64,000 nt of DNA from Clostridia bacterium (lineage in GTDB: Bacteria; Bacillota; Clostridia; Peptostreptococcales; Anaerovoracaceae): the NCBI GenBank assembly GCA_900766045.1, contig CAAFTW010000076.1:13842-77841 (forward strand), read 5' to 3'. Under the pieces are notes generated by a model that worked only from the letters and a program-made list of their open reading frames with translations, was not told the DNA's origin and searched no databases. The translations under genes and the position numbers were made by a program. Positions 38,306 to 45,846 of this stretch are shown piece by piece (position 1 is the stretch's first letter; every line of letters begins with the position of its first letter).

Positions 38306-39054
38306 ATCCAGGAGGAGATGCAGCAGAACAGGTCGTAAGACTGTCGCTGGAAGGTGTGGAGGTGGCGGCGAGGATCACCGGAAACGGAGCCAAGAACATC
38401 GCCATCCTTCTTCATGCCGTGCTGAAGGAAGAACAGAAGACAAAGGGAAAGACCCGGCTCACCAACATGCTGAGAACCGGAAAGGAACTGAAGGTCTACA
38501 CGGTGCAGCAGAAGGATCTGAAGAAATTCACACAGGAAGCCAAACGCTACGGGGTGCTCTACTGCGTGCTGCGGGACAAGAACAATAAAGACGAGAACGC
38601 TGTGGTGGATGTGATCGCAAGAGCCGAGGACGCATCCAAGATCCAGCGGATCACCGAACGCTTCCGGCTGGGAACGGTGCCAACGGCATCCGTAACCGGC
38701 AGCGTAAAAGAACAGGAAAAGTATTTTCCGGAAAAGGATGCACGGGAGAAGAAGGAGCCGGAGGCAAGAAGCGAAAGGACTATGGGGGCAGGTCCCGGGA
38801 GACAGAAATCGAAGGCAAACCCCGATTTGGCGAAGACGGCAAACGACCCTCCGTCCGAGCCAAGCTTGAGGCAAACAAGCCGCTCAAATGGGTCGACTGG
38901 AATGAATAGGCCATCTGTCCGGGAGAAACTGAACTACTACCGGAGGCGGCAGTCCCGGGAGCAGAAGCTGTCCCGTGAAAAAGAGAAGATGCCTTCTTCC
39001 AAGGAAAATACTGTGAAAGTGCCGCTTCCCAAGCGGCCGGGAAAGGAGCGATAG
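38302..39054 (+). CDS. PcfB-like protein (DUF3801)
   Basis: 250 residues. The first 130 match the PcfB/DUF3801 family (EQVVRLSLEGVEVAARITGNGAKNIA...KELKVYTVQQKDLKKF). The rest is a low-complexity basic tail. In enterococcal pCF10, PcfB helps the relaxase dock with the coupling protein. It is translationally coupled to the relaxase by an ATGA overlap. Confidence 0.8.
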   Translation: MNPGGDAAEQVVRLSLEGVEVAARITGNGAKNIAILLHAVLKEEQKTKGKTRLTNMLRTGKELKVYTVQQKDLKKFTQEAKRYGVLYCVLRDKNNKDENAVVDVIARAEDASKIQRITERFRLGTVPTASVTGSVKEQEKYFPEKDAREKKEPEARSERTMGAGPGRQKSKANPDLAKTANDPPSEPSLRQTSRSNGSTGMNRPSVREKLNYYRRRQSREQKLSREKEKMPSSKENTVKVPLPKRPGKER

Positions 39055-39131
39055 GAAATGGTAAGAGAAAAATATGCTTAATAAAATGCATCTGATTGTA
39101 ATGATGAAATAACGTAATCAACAATTTAACC

Positions 39132-39167
39132 AGTAACGCAGCAAATGATGAAACATGCTGCGTTACT
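39132..39167 (+). terminator. strong hairpin after the mob operon
   Basis: Perfect 12-base repeat AGTAACGCAGCA (39132-39143) with TGCTGCGTTACT (39156-39167), followed by CATTTTG. The short T-run makes termination likely but not certain. The rest of 39055-39342 shows no gene. Confidence 0.6.
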
Positions 39168-39342
39168 CATTTTGATCTTACTATCATCGTAAAGTTGAAA
39201 AGTTTTGTGTCATCAGTCATACTGTGAAATATCGGGGTATAAGAATGTGTACGGTTGCTGATGAACCATCATATCGGATTTATCAGAATGATGTTATCAA
39301 ATTAGAAAATGACAAATCGGGATTTGTGGAGGTGGGATAATC

Positions 39343-39558
39343 GTGAAAGATAAAAAAGACGGTGGAAACAAAGCAGTAACAGGTATGGCTTTAGGTATGG
39401 CTATAGGAATGAGTCTGGGAACAGCCTTAGGTGCAGCAACAGGAAATATTGGTATGTATATGCCGATGGGACTTTCCGCTGGCATGTGCCTTGGGCTTGC
39501 CGTAGGAAGCGCGGTAAAAAACAATGACAATGATGACAACGATGAGGGTGAGGAATAA
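39343..39558 (+). CDS. glycine-zipper-like small membrane protein
   Basis: 71 residues; GTG start after GGAGGTGGG. Two hydrophobic Gly/Ala/Met-rich helices (GMALGMAIGMSLGTALGA, GLSAGMCLGLAVGSAV) flank a short loop, and the tail is Asp/Asn-rich. This glycine-zipper pattern suggests membrane insertion or oligomerisation. First of a three-gene cargo set ending in an SdpI-like protein. Confidence 0.6.
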   Translation: MKDKKDGGNKAVTGMALGMAIGMSLGTALGAATGNIGMYMPMGLSAGMCLGLAVGSAVKNNDNDDNDEGEE

Positions 39559-39886
39559 AAAGAAGAAGTGGATGCTGATAATAGTCACTATAGTTGTCGT
39601 CGGGATTATTGTATTTTCTTTTATCCAATATAGAAATGTGCATACATTCACATTAACTGATTTGGAAGCCGAAGAAATCCAGCCAGTTTTAGGCTCGGTT
39701 AGGGTATCTGGCTCGCAGGATACAGACGTATGGTTTATTGATGTTGAGAATCCAGAAAACAAATACCAAATTGGATATATTACTCCGGGAATGTCGGAAA
39801 CCATTAAACTTGAAAGAGGCAAATGGTATAGAATAGAAGCCACAGGCGACATAACTGTTACAATGGTAAATGTAAGGGTTAAATAG
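39542..39886 (+). CDS. single-pass membrane protein of unknown function
   Basis: About 115 residues. A basic N-terminus (RVRNKKKKW) precedes one helix (LIIVTIVVVGIIVFSFI). An outside domain of beta-like strands follows (VRVSGSQDTDVWFIDV, ITVTMVNVRVK). The start is uncertain (ATG 39524, 39533 or 39542; none has a good ribosome site), and it overlaps the upstream gene. Function unknown. Confidence 0.55.
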   Translation: MRVRNKKKKWMLIIVTIVVVGIIVFSFIQYRNVHTFTLTDLEAEEIQPVLGSVRVSGSQDTDVWFIDVENPENKYQIGYITPGMSETIKLERGKWYRIEATGDITVTMVNVRVK

Positions 39887-39911
39887 ATTGTAATTTGTCT
39901 GGAGAATAGCT

Positions 39912-40292
39912 ATGACAGGATTTTGGATTTTCATGTTGATCATGTGCCTTTTGACACCAGCTATGATGATTGGATTTGGAAAATATTTCATGAAAGGCGG
40001 GCCAAAACAGATTAATGGGGTGTTTGGATATAGAACGCCGAGATCCATGAAAAATCAGGAAACCTGGATGTTTGCACATAAGTATAGCGGCAAAATATGG
40101 TACCGCAGTGGTCTGACTTTATTGCCGGTTTCCATTGTGGTGATGTTTTTTGTCTACGGAAAGAGTGTAGACATGACAGGCATTGCTGGATTGATTATCG
40201 TCATTGCACAGATGGTTATCATGATCTGCGTTATCCCGTTTACTGAAACAGCATTAAAAAGAAATTTTGATGATCTTGGAAGACATAGATAA
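39912..40292 (+). CDS. SdpI-family membrane protein
   Basis: 126 residues with about three membrane helices. It carries the SdpI/YhfL motif (GVFGYRTPRSMKNQETWMFAHKYSGK). SdpI of Bacillus is an immunity protein and signal receptor against the SdpC killing factor. Here it lies with two small membrane genes, so a role in self-protection or envelope function is possible but not shown. ATG follows GGAGAATAGCT. Confidence 0.75.
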   Translation: MTGFWIFMLIMCLLTPAMMIGFGKYFMKGGPKQINGVFGYRTPRSMKNQETWMFAHKYSGKIWYRSGLTLLPVSIVVMFFVYGKSVDMTGIAGLIIVIAQMVIMICVIPFTETALKRNFDDLGRHR

Positions 40293-40387
40293 CTCCCAGT
40301 TTGCCGAAATGAAATAATTAAATAAAACAATTCACTGCTGTATATTTGAAAGACCTTATCTCCATTGTGCAATAGCCTGACATACAT

Positions 40388-40415
40388 GACCTCATCAACT
40401 CTGGTGAGGTCTTTT
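40388..40415 (+). terminator. terminator after the SdpI-like gene
   Basis: GACCTCATCA (40388-40397), loop ACTC, TGGTGAGGTC (40402-40411), then TTTT. The stem has one wobble pair. Confidence 0.75.
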
Positions 40416-40441
40416 CTTATGCACAGAAAGGAGGTTCAGCA

Positions 40442-41161
40442 ATGAATCAAGTGAGTAGTAACGATACCTTCGACCGTGAAGCCTACAAAACACAGAAGAG
40501 AGAAGAAAAAGACCGTATCTTTGAAATGCTGTCAGAGGAGACGCAGAAGCTTCTGGACCCGGAGAAACTGAAGACCTATGCGGATGTGCAGGCCCGCTTC
40601 CTTCGAAGTTCTGTTTCCAATGCCCTTCTCATCGGGCGGCAGAGACCGGAAGCAACATGGATCCGGTCCTTTGATGACTGGAAGAATGACAACATCTTTG
40701 TGAACAAAGGCGAAAAAGCCATCCTGATGCTGAAGCCGGTCACCTATGAGAAGCCGGACGGAAGTCAGGGATTTGCTTCGGATGTCAGCAAGAACTTTGA
40801 TGTCACTCAGACTACGGCGATGGGAAGAACGATCAGCAGGAAGGAATACCACGAGATGAGCGGGATGCCGTCACCGGAAGTACTTCTCGGTGCCGTGCGT
40901 CAGCGGGCGATGACGACCTTTGTCCGGGACGAGGCGCTTCGAGGAAGGACCGTAAATCTGGCGGATCTCAGTGTGTATCTCATGGCGAAACACTACCGGC
41001 TGGATCCTCCGGATGTGGATTTCGAACGCATTGCCCGTTTTTTCGAAGGCCGCAAGGAAAAAGATGTACGCCGTGAACTGACTGCGGTGAAAACCGCAGC
41101 TGACGAAGTGAACAGAGAGATGCTGGCCCGAGCCAGAGACGGCTGGGAGAATGAGAGGTAG
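40442..41161 (+). CDS. ArdC-N-like ICE protein
   Basis: 239 residues; starts after AAAGGAGG. The N-terminal 100 residues look like the ssDNA-binding half of ArdC (SSVSNALLIGRQRPEATWIRSFDDWKNDNIFVNKGEKAILMLKP), parallel to the protein at 33453, but no zincin motif follows. The C-terminus is helical and charged. It opens the mating-pore operon. Role unknown, perhaps DNA protection. Confidence 0.65.
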   Translation: MNQVSSNDTFDREAYKTQKREEKDRIFEMLSEETQKLLDPEKLKTYADVQARFLRSSVSNALLIGRQRPEATWIRSFDDWKNDNIFVNKGEKAILMLKPVTYEKPDGSQGFASDVSKNFDVTQTTAMGRTISRKEYHEMSGMPSPEVLLGAVRQRAMTTFVRDEALRGRTVNLADLSVYLMAKHYRLDPPDVDFERIARFFEGRKEKDVRRELTAVKTAADEVNREMLARARDGWENER

Positions 41162-41163
41162 CC

Positions 41164-41358
41164 ATGGAAAGAAAACTGATCTTAGAAATGGATTCCTATG
41201 ACCGGAACATTCTGCTTAACGCATTGAATGATCTCCGCACGAAGCAGATCCGGGAAGGCCTCCCCACTGATCCGGTGGATGAACTGATGGTGAAACTCTA
41301 TGAGGCGAAGCAAAAGCGTTTTCTGGTATCGGAGGCCTGTCATGAACACTACCGATAA
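41164..41358 (+). CDS. small ICE protein (64 aa), paralogue of the 25175 product
   Basis: Starts two bases after the upstream stop, with GAGAGGTAGCC ahead. The segment YDRNILLNALNDLRTKQIREGLPTDPVDELMVKLYE mirrors the 47-residue protein at 25175. It overlaps the virD4 start by 17 bases. No function is known. Confidence 0.6.
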   Translation: MERKLILEMDSYDRNILLNALNDLRTKQIREGLPTDPVDELMVKLYEAKQKRFLVSEACHEHYR

Positions 41359-43150
41359 GAAGAATATCCTGCTCGGCTCAGTCATCGGAGTGATTCCCGT
41401 GATCTGGGCTGCGCTGATCGCCGCACCATATATGACGAACGGGCTGCTGGAGCACGTGGACGAACTGTCCGGTGCTTTCCGGCAGCCTTTTCAGATCCGG
41501 ATAACAGAAAACACACTGCGAACGATCCTGCTTTTCCTGGTGATCTACGCTATCAGCATCGGCGTCTGGCTCTCCACCCGGCGGAATTACCGCCGGGGCG
41601 AGGAGCATGGCTCTGCGAAATGGGGAGATCCTAAAACGCTGAACAAAAGATATGCCGACAGGATCCCGGAAAACAACAAACTGCTTACACAGAATGTACG
41701 GATTGGTCTGAACGGCAGAAAGCACAGAAGAAATCTGAATGTCATGGTTATCGGAGGATCCGGTGCGGGCAAGACCCGGTTTTACTGCAAACCCAATGTC
41801 ATGCAGTGCGGAGAAAGCTCTCTTGTGATCCTGGATCCGAAGGGCGAGACAATCCGGGCAACCGGTCATCTTCTGGAGGAAAAGGGATACGCCGTTAAGG
41901 CGCTGGATCTGCAGGAGATGGACCGGTCCCACTGCTACAATCCATTTGTCTATTTGAGAGACGATAACGATGTGCAGCGGCTGGTGACCAACCTCTTCAA
42001 ATCCACCACGCCAAAAGGCGCTCAGTCTAACGATCCATTCTGGGACACGGCAGCGCAGATGCTGCTTCTGGCACTGATCTTTTATCTGAAATACGAAGCG
42101 CCGGAGGAAGAGCAGAATTTTGCCATGGTCATGGAGATGCTCCGGGCCGGGGATGTGGACGAAGAGGACAACTCCCCCAGCCCGTTGGACAATCTCTTCT
42201 TCGATCTGGAGAAGACGGACCCGGATCATATTGCTCTGAAGTATTACCGCAATTACCATTCCGGAGCGGCAAAGACGCTGAAGTCCATCCAGATCACCCT
42301 GGCTGCAAGGCTGGAGAAATTCAACCTGGAGAGCCTTGCGAAACTGACCATCACCGATGAACTGGACCTGCCGTCACTGGGAGAAAGGAAAACAGCCTTG
42401 TTTGCCATTATCCCGGACAACGATACCAGCTTCAACTTTCTAGTATCCATTTTGTACACCCAGCTCTTTCAGCAGCTTTTCCATTGCGCAGACAAAAAGC
42501 ACGGCGGCAGTCTGCCGGTTCACGTTCATTTTGTCCTGGACGAGTTCGCCAACCTGTCCATGCCGTCGGACTTTCAGAAGATCCTTTCCGTCATGCGCTC
42601 CCGGAACGTGTCGGTCAGCATCATTCTGCAGAATCTTGCTCAGCTTAAGGCGCTGTACGAAAAAGACTGGGAATCCATCATGGGCAACTGCGATGAATTC
42701 GTCTACCTGGGCGGCAACGAGCAGCAGACCCACAAGTACGTCAGCGAGCTTCTGGGAAAAGAGACCATCGATACCAACACCTACGGCAGGTCCACCGGAA
42801 GGAGCGGCAACTATTCAACAAATTACCAGAACACCGGAAGAGAACTGATGAAGCCGGATGAAGTGCGGATGCTGGATAACCGGTATGCTCTTCTTTTTGT
42901 CCGGGGCGAACGGCCGGTGAAGGATCTCAAGTATGACATTCTGAAGCATCCCAATATTGCACTGACAGAGGACGGCGGAGCTGCACCGTACCTGCACGGC
43001 ATAGCGGATAAGGCGGACTTCAGCATCCAGTTGACGTCGGCGTTCATGGATCAGGAGGACGATCAGCCACTAGAGCCCACCGGATATGAGCTCTTGTCAG
43101 AAGAAGATCTGCAGCATGAATTCGAGAAAGGAGAACTATTTAATGACTAG
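41342..43150 (+). CDS. VirD4/TraG-type coupling protein
   Basis: 602-residue type IV coupling protein that brings the relaxosome to the mating pore. Two N-terminal membrane helices (about 10-30, 60-80) precede the ATPase. Walker A GGSGAGKT is at 138-145, LVILDPKGE follows, and the Walker B region is VHFVLDEFANL. ATG 41342 has GGAGG upstream; the earlier in-frame codons lie inside the preceding gene. It overlaps the next gene by 8 bases. Confidence 0.93.
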   Translation: MNTTDKKNILLGSVIGVIPVIWAALIAAPYMTNGLLEHVDELSGAFRQPFQIRITENTLRTILLFLVIYAISIGVWLSTRRNYRRGEEHGSAKWGDPKTLNKRYADRIPENNKLLTQNVRIGLNGRKHRRNLNVMVIGGSGAGKTRFYCKPNVMQCGESSLVILDPKGETIRATGHLLEEKGYAVKALDLQEMDRSHCYNPFVYLRDDNDVQRLVTNLFKSTTPKGAQSNDPFWDTAAQMLLLALIFYLKYEAPEEEQNFAMVMEMLRAGDVDEEDNSPSPLDNLFFDLEKTDPDHIALKYYRNYHSGAAKTLKSIQITLAARLEKFNLESLAKLTITDELDLPSLGERKTALFAIIPDNDTSFNFLVSILYTQLFQQLFHCADKKHGGSLPVHVHFVLDEFANLSMPSDFQKILSVMRSRNVSVSIILQNLAQLKALYEKDWESIMGNCDEFVYLGGNEQQTHKYVSELLGKETIDTNTYGRSTGRSGNYSTNYQNTGRELMKPDEVRMLDNRYALLFVRGERPVKDLKYDILKHPNIALTEDGGAAPYLHGIADKADFSIQLTSAFMDQEDDQPLEPTGYELLSEEDLQHEFEKGELFND

Positions 43151-43469
43151 GAAAAAGAATGAACTGAAAACCGATGAGATAAGGAGAAGGAGCATTATCA
43201 CCGGATATGCGGCGATGGTGCTAACCTGCACGGTGGGCGTGGCCACCTGTTTTGCAGCAGGCGATCCGATTTCCACGGTAAACAATCTGTCCACGTTTAT
43301 CTTCAGCCTGATCCGAGCCATCGGGCTGATCCTGCTGGGGTTAGGCATCATGCAAGTGGGATTGTCGATGAAGTCTCACGATCCCAGTGCCCGCGCCAAC
43401 GGATTTCTGACACTGGCCGGCGGGATCATCATCACGTTTACAAAAGAGATAATGAACATGATCATATAG
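43143..43469 (+). CDS. VirB2-like / Maff2-family small membrane protein
   Basis: 108 residues with a signal-like first helix (IITGYAAMVLTCTVGVATCFAAG), then two further hydrophobic helices separated by SMKSHDPSARANGF. This is the layout of the pilin-like subunit of Gram-positive conjugation systems and resembles Maff2 proteins. ATG 43143 follows AAAGGAG. Confidence 0.72.
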   Translation: MTRKKNELKTDEIRRRSIITGYAAMVLTCTVGVATCFAAGDPISTVNNLSTFIFSLIRAIGLILLGLGIMQVGLSMKSHDPSARANGFLTLAGGIIITFTKEIMNMII

Positions 43470-43481
43470 AGGGAGGCGGCA

Positions 43482-43529
43482 ATGGAAAATTCAAAGAAAT
43501 ACAATGATTCCGGAGGTGATGGCCGGTGA
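43482..43529 (+). CDS. possible 15-codon leader peptide
   Basis: ATG 43482 is preceded by GGGAGGCGGC and reads MENSKKYNDSGGDGR before a stop that overlaps the next GTG start (GTGA). It could couple translation of the VirB6-like gene. It may equally be incidental. Confidence 0.3.
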   Translation: MENSKKYNDSGGDGR

Positions 43530-44362
43530 GTGATAACTGGGTAGTACAGAACCTCCAGAACGCCCTGACGACGTGGAACGAGAAGCTGGCGGAGGTATGG
43601 CAGCTGCTCACCACATCGCCGGAGACCTTCAAGGGCGGCGGTATCTGGAAGGTGATCCTGAACATCAACGGAGCAGTACAGGCCATCGGGCTTGCCCTGC
43701 TCGTTTTGTTTTTTCTGGTGGGAATGGCAAGGACCAGTGCCAGTCTGGATGAAGTGAAACGGCCGGAGCATGCGCTGAAACTCTTTATCCGTTTTGCCAT
43801 TGCAAAAGGCGTTGTCACCTACGGGCTGGAGCTGATGATGGCGATCTTCACCATTATTCAGGGTGTGGTCAGCACTATTATGCGGTCCTCCGGGATCGCA
43901 GCTGCCGGAAAGACAACGCTGCCGAAAGAAATGGTAAAGGCTATCGAGGACTGTGGCTTTTTTGAGAGTATCCCCCTATGGGCGGTGACGCTGATCGGCA
44001 GTCTGGTCATAACAGTTCTGTCTTTCATCATTATTCTCACCGTCTATGGCAGGTTCTTCAAGCTGTATATGTACACGGCCATTGCGCCGATTCCGCTCTC
44101 TACTTTTGCCGGACAACCCACCCAGAATGTGGGGATCAGCTTCCTGAAGGGATATGCGGCGGTGTGTCTGGAAGGAGCGATCATCGTTCTGGCCTGTATC
44201 ATCTTCACCAAGTTCGCTTCCACCCCGCCGGTGGTTGACGCAGATGCGGCACCTGCGGCCATGGTATGGAAGTACGTGGGCGAGCTGGTGTTCAACATGC
44301 TCGTTCTGGTGGGATCAGTCAAGATGAGCGATGCCATCGTCCGGGAAATGATGGGACTGTAA
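43526..44362 (+). CDS. VirB6/TrbL-like membrane protein
   Basis: 278 residues with about six membrane helices (VQAIGLALLVLFFLVGM, AVTLIGSLVITVLSFIIIL, EGAIIVLACIIFTKF). It matches the multi-pass inner channel component of Gram-positive type IV secretion (CD0414/TrbL-like). The GTG start is placed by GGAGGTGAT. A terminator candidate follows it at 44371. Confidence 0.82.
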   Translation: MSDNWVVQNLQNALTTWNEKLAEVWQLLTTSPETFKGGGIWKVILNINGAVQAIGLALLVLFFLVGMARTSASLDEVKRPEHALKLFIRFAIAKGVVTYGLELMMAIFTIIQGVVSTIMRSSGIAAAGKTTLPKEMVKAIEDCGFFESIPLWAVTLIGSLVITVLSFIIILTVYGRFFKLYMYTAIAPIPLSTFAGQPTQNVGISFLKGYAAVCLEGAIIVLACIIFTKFASTPPVVDADAAPAAMVWKYVGELVFNMLVLVGSVKMSDAIVREMMGL

Positions 44363-44370
44363 TCCGATTT

Positions 44371-44402
44371 ACGGCAGCTAATTCCGGCTGTCGTTTTGTT
44401 TT
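44371..44402 (+). terminator. possible terminator in the tra operon
   Basis: ACGGCAGC (44371-44378) with GCTGTCGT (44387-44394), one wobble, followed by TTTGTTTT. It may reduce expression downstream rather than stop it. Confidence 0.45.
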
Positions 44403-44425
44403 GCAAAAATCAAGGAGGAATTCGT

Positions 44426-45388
44426 ATGAGAGAAAAAGACTTTATGGAAATGGCGAAGCAGGAGATCCTGCGGCAGCTGCCGGAAGATGTCAGAGCCGGG
44501 CTCAGTCTGAAGGAAGTGGAAGTGGTGAAGATCAACGATCAGAAGAACCACGGGTTCTGCTTTCAGAAGGATGGAAGCAAGGCATCTCCAACCTTGTATC
44601 TGGATCAGGCATATGACCTTTTCCGCCATGGTGCATCGCTGGAGCGCCTCATGGGAGATGTGACCCGGGCATATCTCGAAAGCATTGACAGGGGATTGGA
44701 CCCGGCAGAGCCGGATCTTTCCTTTGACAACATCCGGGACAAGCTTTCTCTTCGTCTTGTGGAGACAAAGAGAAACCGGGAGTATCTGCTGGACAAGCCT
44801 TATCTGGATGTGGGAAACGGTCTTGCGCTGATCTGCGATGTCCAGCTCAGCAGAAACATGAGCGAATGCTGGCGCACGGTCGTGAATAACGGGATTGCCG
44901 AAGCAAACGGCTACGACAGAAATGAACTTTTCCAGGAAGCCATCCGCAGCGCCGTAAAGATAGATCCTCCCGAGATGAAGGATCTTCAGGACGTTATTTT
45001 TTGCGATGAAGATGGAAAAAATCTTCTGTCCGGCACTGACACAGACGCTCCGTTGAGGGGTAAAGCCGGCAGCAATGAACCGATCTATATCATCAGTAGC
45101 AGAGGCAGGCAGTTCGGCGCAGCAGCCTTCTTCTATCCCGGCGTAAAGGAACAGGCGGCAGATGTTCTTGGCGAAGGATATACCGTCCTTCCAAGCAGTC
45201 TGCACGAAGTCCTGCTGGTGCCGGATTCCAGCCAGATCCCGGTAAGAGACCTTCAGAATATGGTGAAGGAAACCAACCGGAGTCAGGTAGAACCCAAGGA
45301 CATTCTTTCCGACAACATCTACCACTTCGACAACTTTCAGGGAAAGCTGTCCACCATCCAGCTTGAACGGGGAAAGGAGGCGCGCTAA
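44426..45388 (+). CDS. DUF5688-family ICE protein
   Basis: 320 residues; ATG 44426 follows CAAGGAGGAATT. The protein matches the DUF5688 pattern (NDQKNHGFCFQKDGSKASPTLYLDQAY, DKLSLRLVETKRNREYL, LLVPDSSQ). It occurs widely in clostridial ICEs and has no proven role; its content suggests a cytoplasmic protein. It abuts prgI with no gap. Confidence 0.78.
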   Translation: MREKDFMEMAKQEILRQLPEDVRAGLSLKEVEVVKINDQKNHGFCFQKDGSKASPTLYLDQAYDLFRHGASLERLMGDVTRAYLESIDRGLDPAEPDLSFDNIRDKLSLRLVETKRNREYLLDKPYLDVGNGLALICDVQLSRNMSECWRTVVNNGIAEANGYDRNELFQEAIRSAVKIDPPEMKDLQDVIFCDEDGKNLLSGTDTDAPLRGKAGSNEPIYIISSRGRQFGAAAFFYPGVKEQAADVLGEGYTVLPSSLHEVLLVPDSSQIPVRDLQNMVKETNRSQVEPKDILSDNIYHFDNFQGKLSTIQLERGKEAR

Positions 45389-45823
45389 ATGGAAGTACGC
45401 ATCAACCGGGAGATCCGCGAATACACAGAGTCCATGTTTTTCGGGCTTACGCTGCGGCAGTTTATCTTCTCTGTACTGGCCTGCGCCATCGCTGTTCTGA
45501 TCTATTTCACTTTCAAGCCGGTTCTGGGACTGGAGACAGTAAGCTGGATCTGCATCGTCGCAGCCGCACCGTTCGCTGCCATCGGATTTTTGAAGTACAA
45601 CGGGATGACCGCAGAGAAATTCATTGCCGCATGGATCCGGTCGGAGATTCTTCTTCCGGAGCATCTTTGCTTTGGCAATACCAACCTCTACTACAGCATG
45701 TTCCGGGAGTCGGCGGAGGAGAGCCGTAAAAAGAAATTTCCTCTTCGCAGACGTGGCGGGAGAGCCATGAGGAGCGGAAAATCCGGCAGAAATCACAGCC
45801 GGAAGCTGAAACACAGACAATGA
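45389..45823 (+). CDS. prgI: PrgI-family (VirB3-like) membrane protein
   Basis: 144 residues. The N-terminus EVRINREIREYTESMFFGLTLRQF and the two helices that follow (IFSVLACAIAVLIYF, SWICIVAAAPFAAIGF) are diagnostic of PrgI, the VirB3 counterpart next to VirB4 in Gram-positive systems. The last 40 residues are strongly basic. It starts right at the upstream stop; GGAAAGGAGG precedes it. Confidence 0.87.
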   Translation: MEVRINREIREYTESMFFGLTLRQFIFSVLACAIAVLIYFTFKPVLGLETVSWICIVAAAPFAAIGFLKYNGMTAEKFIAAWIRSEILLPEHLCFGNTNLYYSMFRESAEESRKKKFPLRRRGGRAMRSGKSGRNHSRKLKHRQ

Positions 45824-45846
45824 AACACTGAAAAGGAGAAATGAAT

